Part shown: positions 63,024 through 64,000 of the stretch, piece after piece
Position numbering within the stretch: the first letter of the stretch is position 1
Layout: each line of letters opens with the position of its first letter
DNA from: an uncultured Clostridia bacterium
GTDB taxonomy: Bacteria; Bacillota; Clostridia; TANB77; CAG-508
Direction: 5' to 3'
Assembly (NCBI GenBank): GCA_934141445.1
Contig: CAKPCF010000008.1
Span: forward strand, 1 to 64,000
DNA: 64,000 bases
Notes under the pieces: generated by a model
What the model was told of the DNA's origin: nothing
The model's database searches: none
Seen by the model: only the letters and a program-made list of their open reading frames with translations
Made by a program: the position numbers and the translations under genes

Positions 63024-63112
63024 TAAATAGCAAAACAAAAAAGCTTGATAATTCAAGCTTTTTTTATGGTAGCGAAGATGTGATTTGAACACATGACCTG
63101 CCGGGTATGAAC
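63024..63112. repeat. attR: right prophage junction
   Basis: Partner of 54665-54754; the 46 bases 63067-63112 are identical to 54709-54754 and restore the tRNA-Met 3' half. The repeat includes the terminator hairpin (AAGCTTGA/TCAAGCTT) that ends the tRNA transcript. It starts 5 bases after the integrase stop. Confidence 0.9.
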
Positions 63113-63143
63113 CGGATGCTCTAGCCAACTGAGCTACTTCGCC
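63067..63143 (-). tRNA. tRNA-Met(CAT), elongator type
   Basis: 77 bases including encoded CCA. Acceptor GGCGAAG/CTTCGCT (one G-U), D arm GCTCAGTTGGCTAGAGC, anticodon loop TTCATAC, T arm ATGTGTTCAAATCACAT. The layout and TTCATAC loop match Bacillus elongator tRNA-Met. The top pair of the anticodon stem (27-43) is T-C, a mismatch. The 3' half is contributed by the prophage attR. It carries the prophage insertion but remains complete. Confidence 0.95.
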
Positions 63144-63176
63144 ATAAATATATTAAATTGCGTATCAACGATTTCT

Positions 63177-63205
63177 ATTATAAAATTATTTTTGACATTT
63201 GTCAA
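63177..63205 (-). promoter_or_regulatory. tRNA-Met promoter
   Basis: On the minus strand: TTGACA (63205-63200), 17-base spacer, TATAAT (63182-63177), a full consensus. Confidence 0.92.
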
Positions 63206-63225
63206 GATAAAATACTAAAAAAATA

Positions 63226-63254
63226 TTGAAATTTTTGGAATAATTTTATATAAT
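63226..63254 (+). promoter_or_regulatory. asnS promoter
   Basis: TTGAAA (63226-63231), 17-base spacer, TATAAT (63249-63254). Confidence 0.8.
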
Positions 63255-63284
63255 AGTAAAATCATAATATGGGAGGATATCATT

Positions 63285-64000
63285 ATGGAGAATATTGTAG
63301 TAAGAGAATTATTCAAAAATTCCGAAAAGTATTACACAAAAGAAATACAAGTATCTGGTTGGGTAAGAACAGTAAGAGATTCAAAAACATTTGGTTTTAT
63401 AGAACTAAATGATGGTACTTTTTTCAAAAATTTACAAATTGTGTTTGATAATACTTTGGAGAATTTTTCAGAAATATGTAAATTAACAATTAGTTCATCA
63501 ATTATTGTTAAAGGAATATTTACAAAAACAGAAAATGCTAAACAACCTTTTGAATTAAAAGCAACAAATTTAGAAATTGTAAATTTATCAAGCTCAGATT
63601 ATCCTCTTCAAAAGAAGAGACATACAGTTGAATACTTAAGAACAGTTGCACATTTAAGACCAAGAACAAATACATTTAGTGCTGTATTTAGAGTTCGTTC
63701 AGTTTTATCTTATGCAATACACAAATTTTTCCAAGAAAAAGATTTTGTATATGTACATACTCCACTTATAACAGGTAGTGACTGTGAAGGTGCAGGAGAA
63801 ATGTTTAATTTAAATACATTTGATTTGGCAAATGTTCCAAAGACAGAAGATGGAAAAGTTGATTTTTCAAAAGATTTTTTTGCAAAACCAGCACATTTAA
63901 CTGTTAGTGGTCAATTAAATGCTGAAACTTATGCATCTGCATTTAGAAATGTTTATACATTTGGACCAACATTCCGTGCTGAAAATTCAAATACAGTAAA
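63285..64000 (+). CDS. asnS: Asparaginyl-tRNA synthetase, 3' end beyond the window
   Basis: Charges tRNA-Asn with Asn in the cytoplasm. The first 238 codons are present. The N-terminal OB-fold anticodon-binding domain (VRELFKNSEKYYTKEIQVSG, then WVRTVRDSKTFGFIELNDG) is followed by the start of the class II catalytic core: motif 1 area HLRPRTNTFSAVFRVRS and FVYVHTPLITGSDCEGAGEM, then VSGQLNAETYASAFRNVYTF and GPTFRAENS, which is motif 2. The SGQLNAE and GSDCEGAGEMF sequences favour AsnRS over AspRS. Start: ATG 63285 with GGGAGG upstream. Confidence 0.96.
   Translation, partial: MENIVVRELFKNSEKYYTKEIQVSGWVRTVRDSKTFGFIELNDGTFFKNLQIVFDNTLENFSEICKLTISSSIIVKGIFTKTENAKQPFELKATNLEIVNLSSSDYPLQKKRHTVEYLRTVAHLRPRTNTFSAVFRVRSVLSYAIHKFFQEKDFVYVHTPLITGSDCEGAGEMFNLNTFDLANVPKTEDGKVDFSKDFFAKPAHLTVSGQLNAETYASAFRNVYTFGPTFRAENSNTV

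Noticed and set aside
1..64000. CRISPR array
   Set aside because: No regularly spaced identical repeats were seen; recurring AT-rich words are composition effects.

Overview
The window is a low-GC (around 30% by eye), gene-dense stretch of an anaerobic Gram-positive chromosome, most likely an uncultured or gut-type member of the Clostridia. Support: a class III anaerobic ribonucleotide reductase, a four-subunit 2-oxoacid:ferredoxin oxidoreductase, a small 2[4Fe-4S] ferredoxin, RicT, a GerS-related lipoprotein, CwlD- and DacF-like cell wall enzymes, MinD/MinE/RodA, strong GGAGG ribosome sites and sigma-A promoters (TTGACA-17-TATAAT type).

Layout. 1-3.6 kb: 3' end of a giant SdrD-like surface protein. 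4-9.1 kb: nrdD-nrdG, prs, rpsU and a YqeY protein. 9.2-12 kb: two unrecognised genes, the first with atypical codon use. 12-21.5 kb: cell-surface block (CAP/SH3b protein, D,D-carboxypeptidase, a thioester/DUF11 adhesin behind a structured leader, an anchored Ig-like protein, a REC-GGDEF protein, an amidase). 21.6-29.6 kb: one 2657-residue cyclic-glucan-synthase-like enzyme. 29.7-37.4 kb: PhoB/PhoR-type two-component pair, an anchored acidic protein, lepB-holB-ricT, an MtaD-like deaminase and a ferredoxin. 37.5-41 kb: Xre regulator, LOG protein, a GC-shifted orphan gene and a frameshifted radical SAM gene. 41-49.4 kb: porGDAB, minD-minE-rodA-dusB, a GerS-like gene and a MazF-like gene. 49.6-54.6 kb: a putative kinase plus ADP-ribosyltransferase fusion with small unknown neighbours.

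54.7-63.1 kb is a complete inovirus-type (filamentous phage) prophage of about 8.4 kb. It is bounded by a 46-bp exact repeat of the 3' half of tRNA-Met(CAU). The intact tRNA is at the right end and a 3' fragment at the left end. The element encodes a lysogeny operon (Xre repressor plus DUF2726 protein), three operator-like palindromes, a small ssDNA-binding-protein candidate, a 52-residue coat-protein candidate followed by a terminator, pIII- and pVI-like proteins, a Zot/pI-type ATPase, a gene II/CRI-type replication protein and a tyrosine integrase. asnS begins just beyond the tRNA and runs off the window.

Most unusual points: the prophage; a roughly 190-nt stretch in its pIII region where both frames look coding and a -1 shift would make a classical Gly/Ser-linker pIII; the kinase-ADP-ribosyltransferase fusion; a pseudoknot-bearing leader before the 14.4-kb adhesin gene; a MinE with a long acidic tail; and two orphan genes whose base composition differs from everything around them. 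All assignments come from reading motifs by eye; no search was run.
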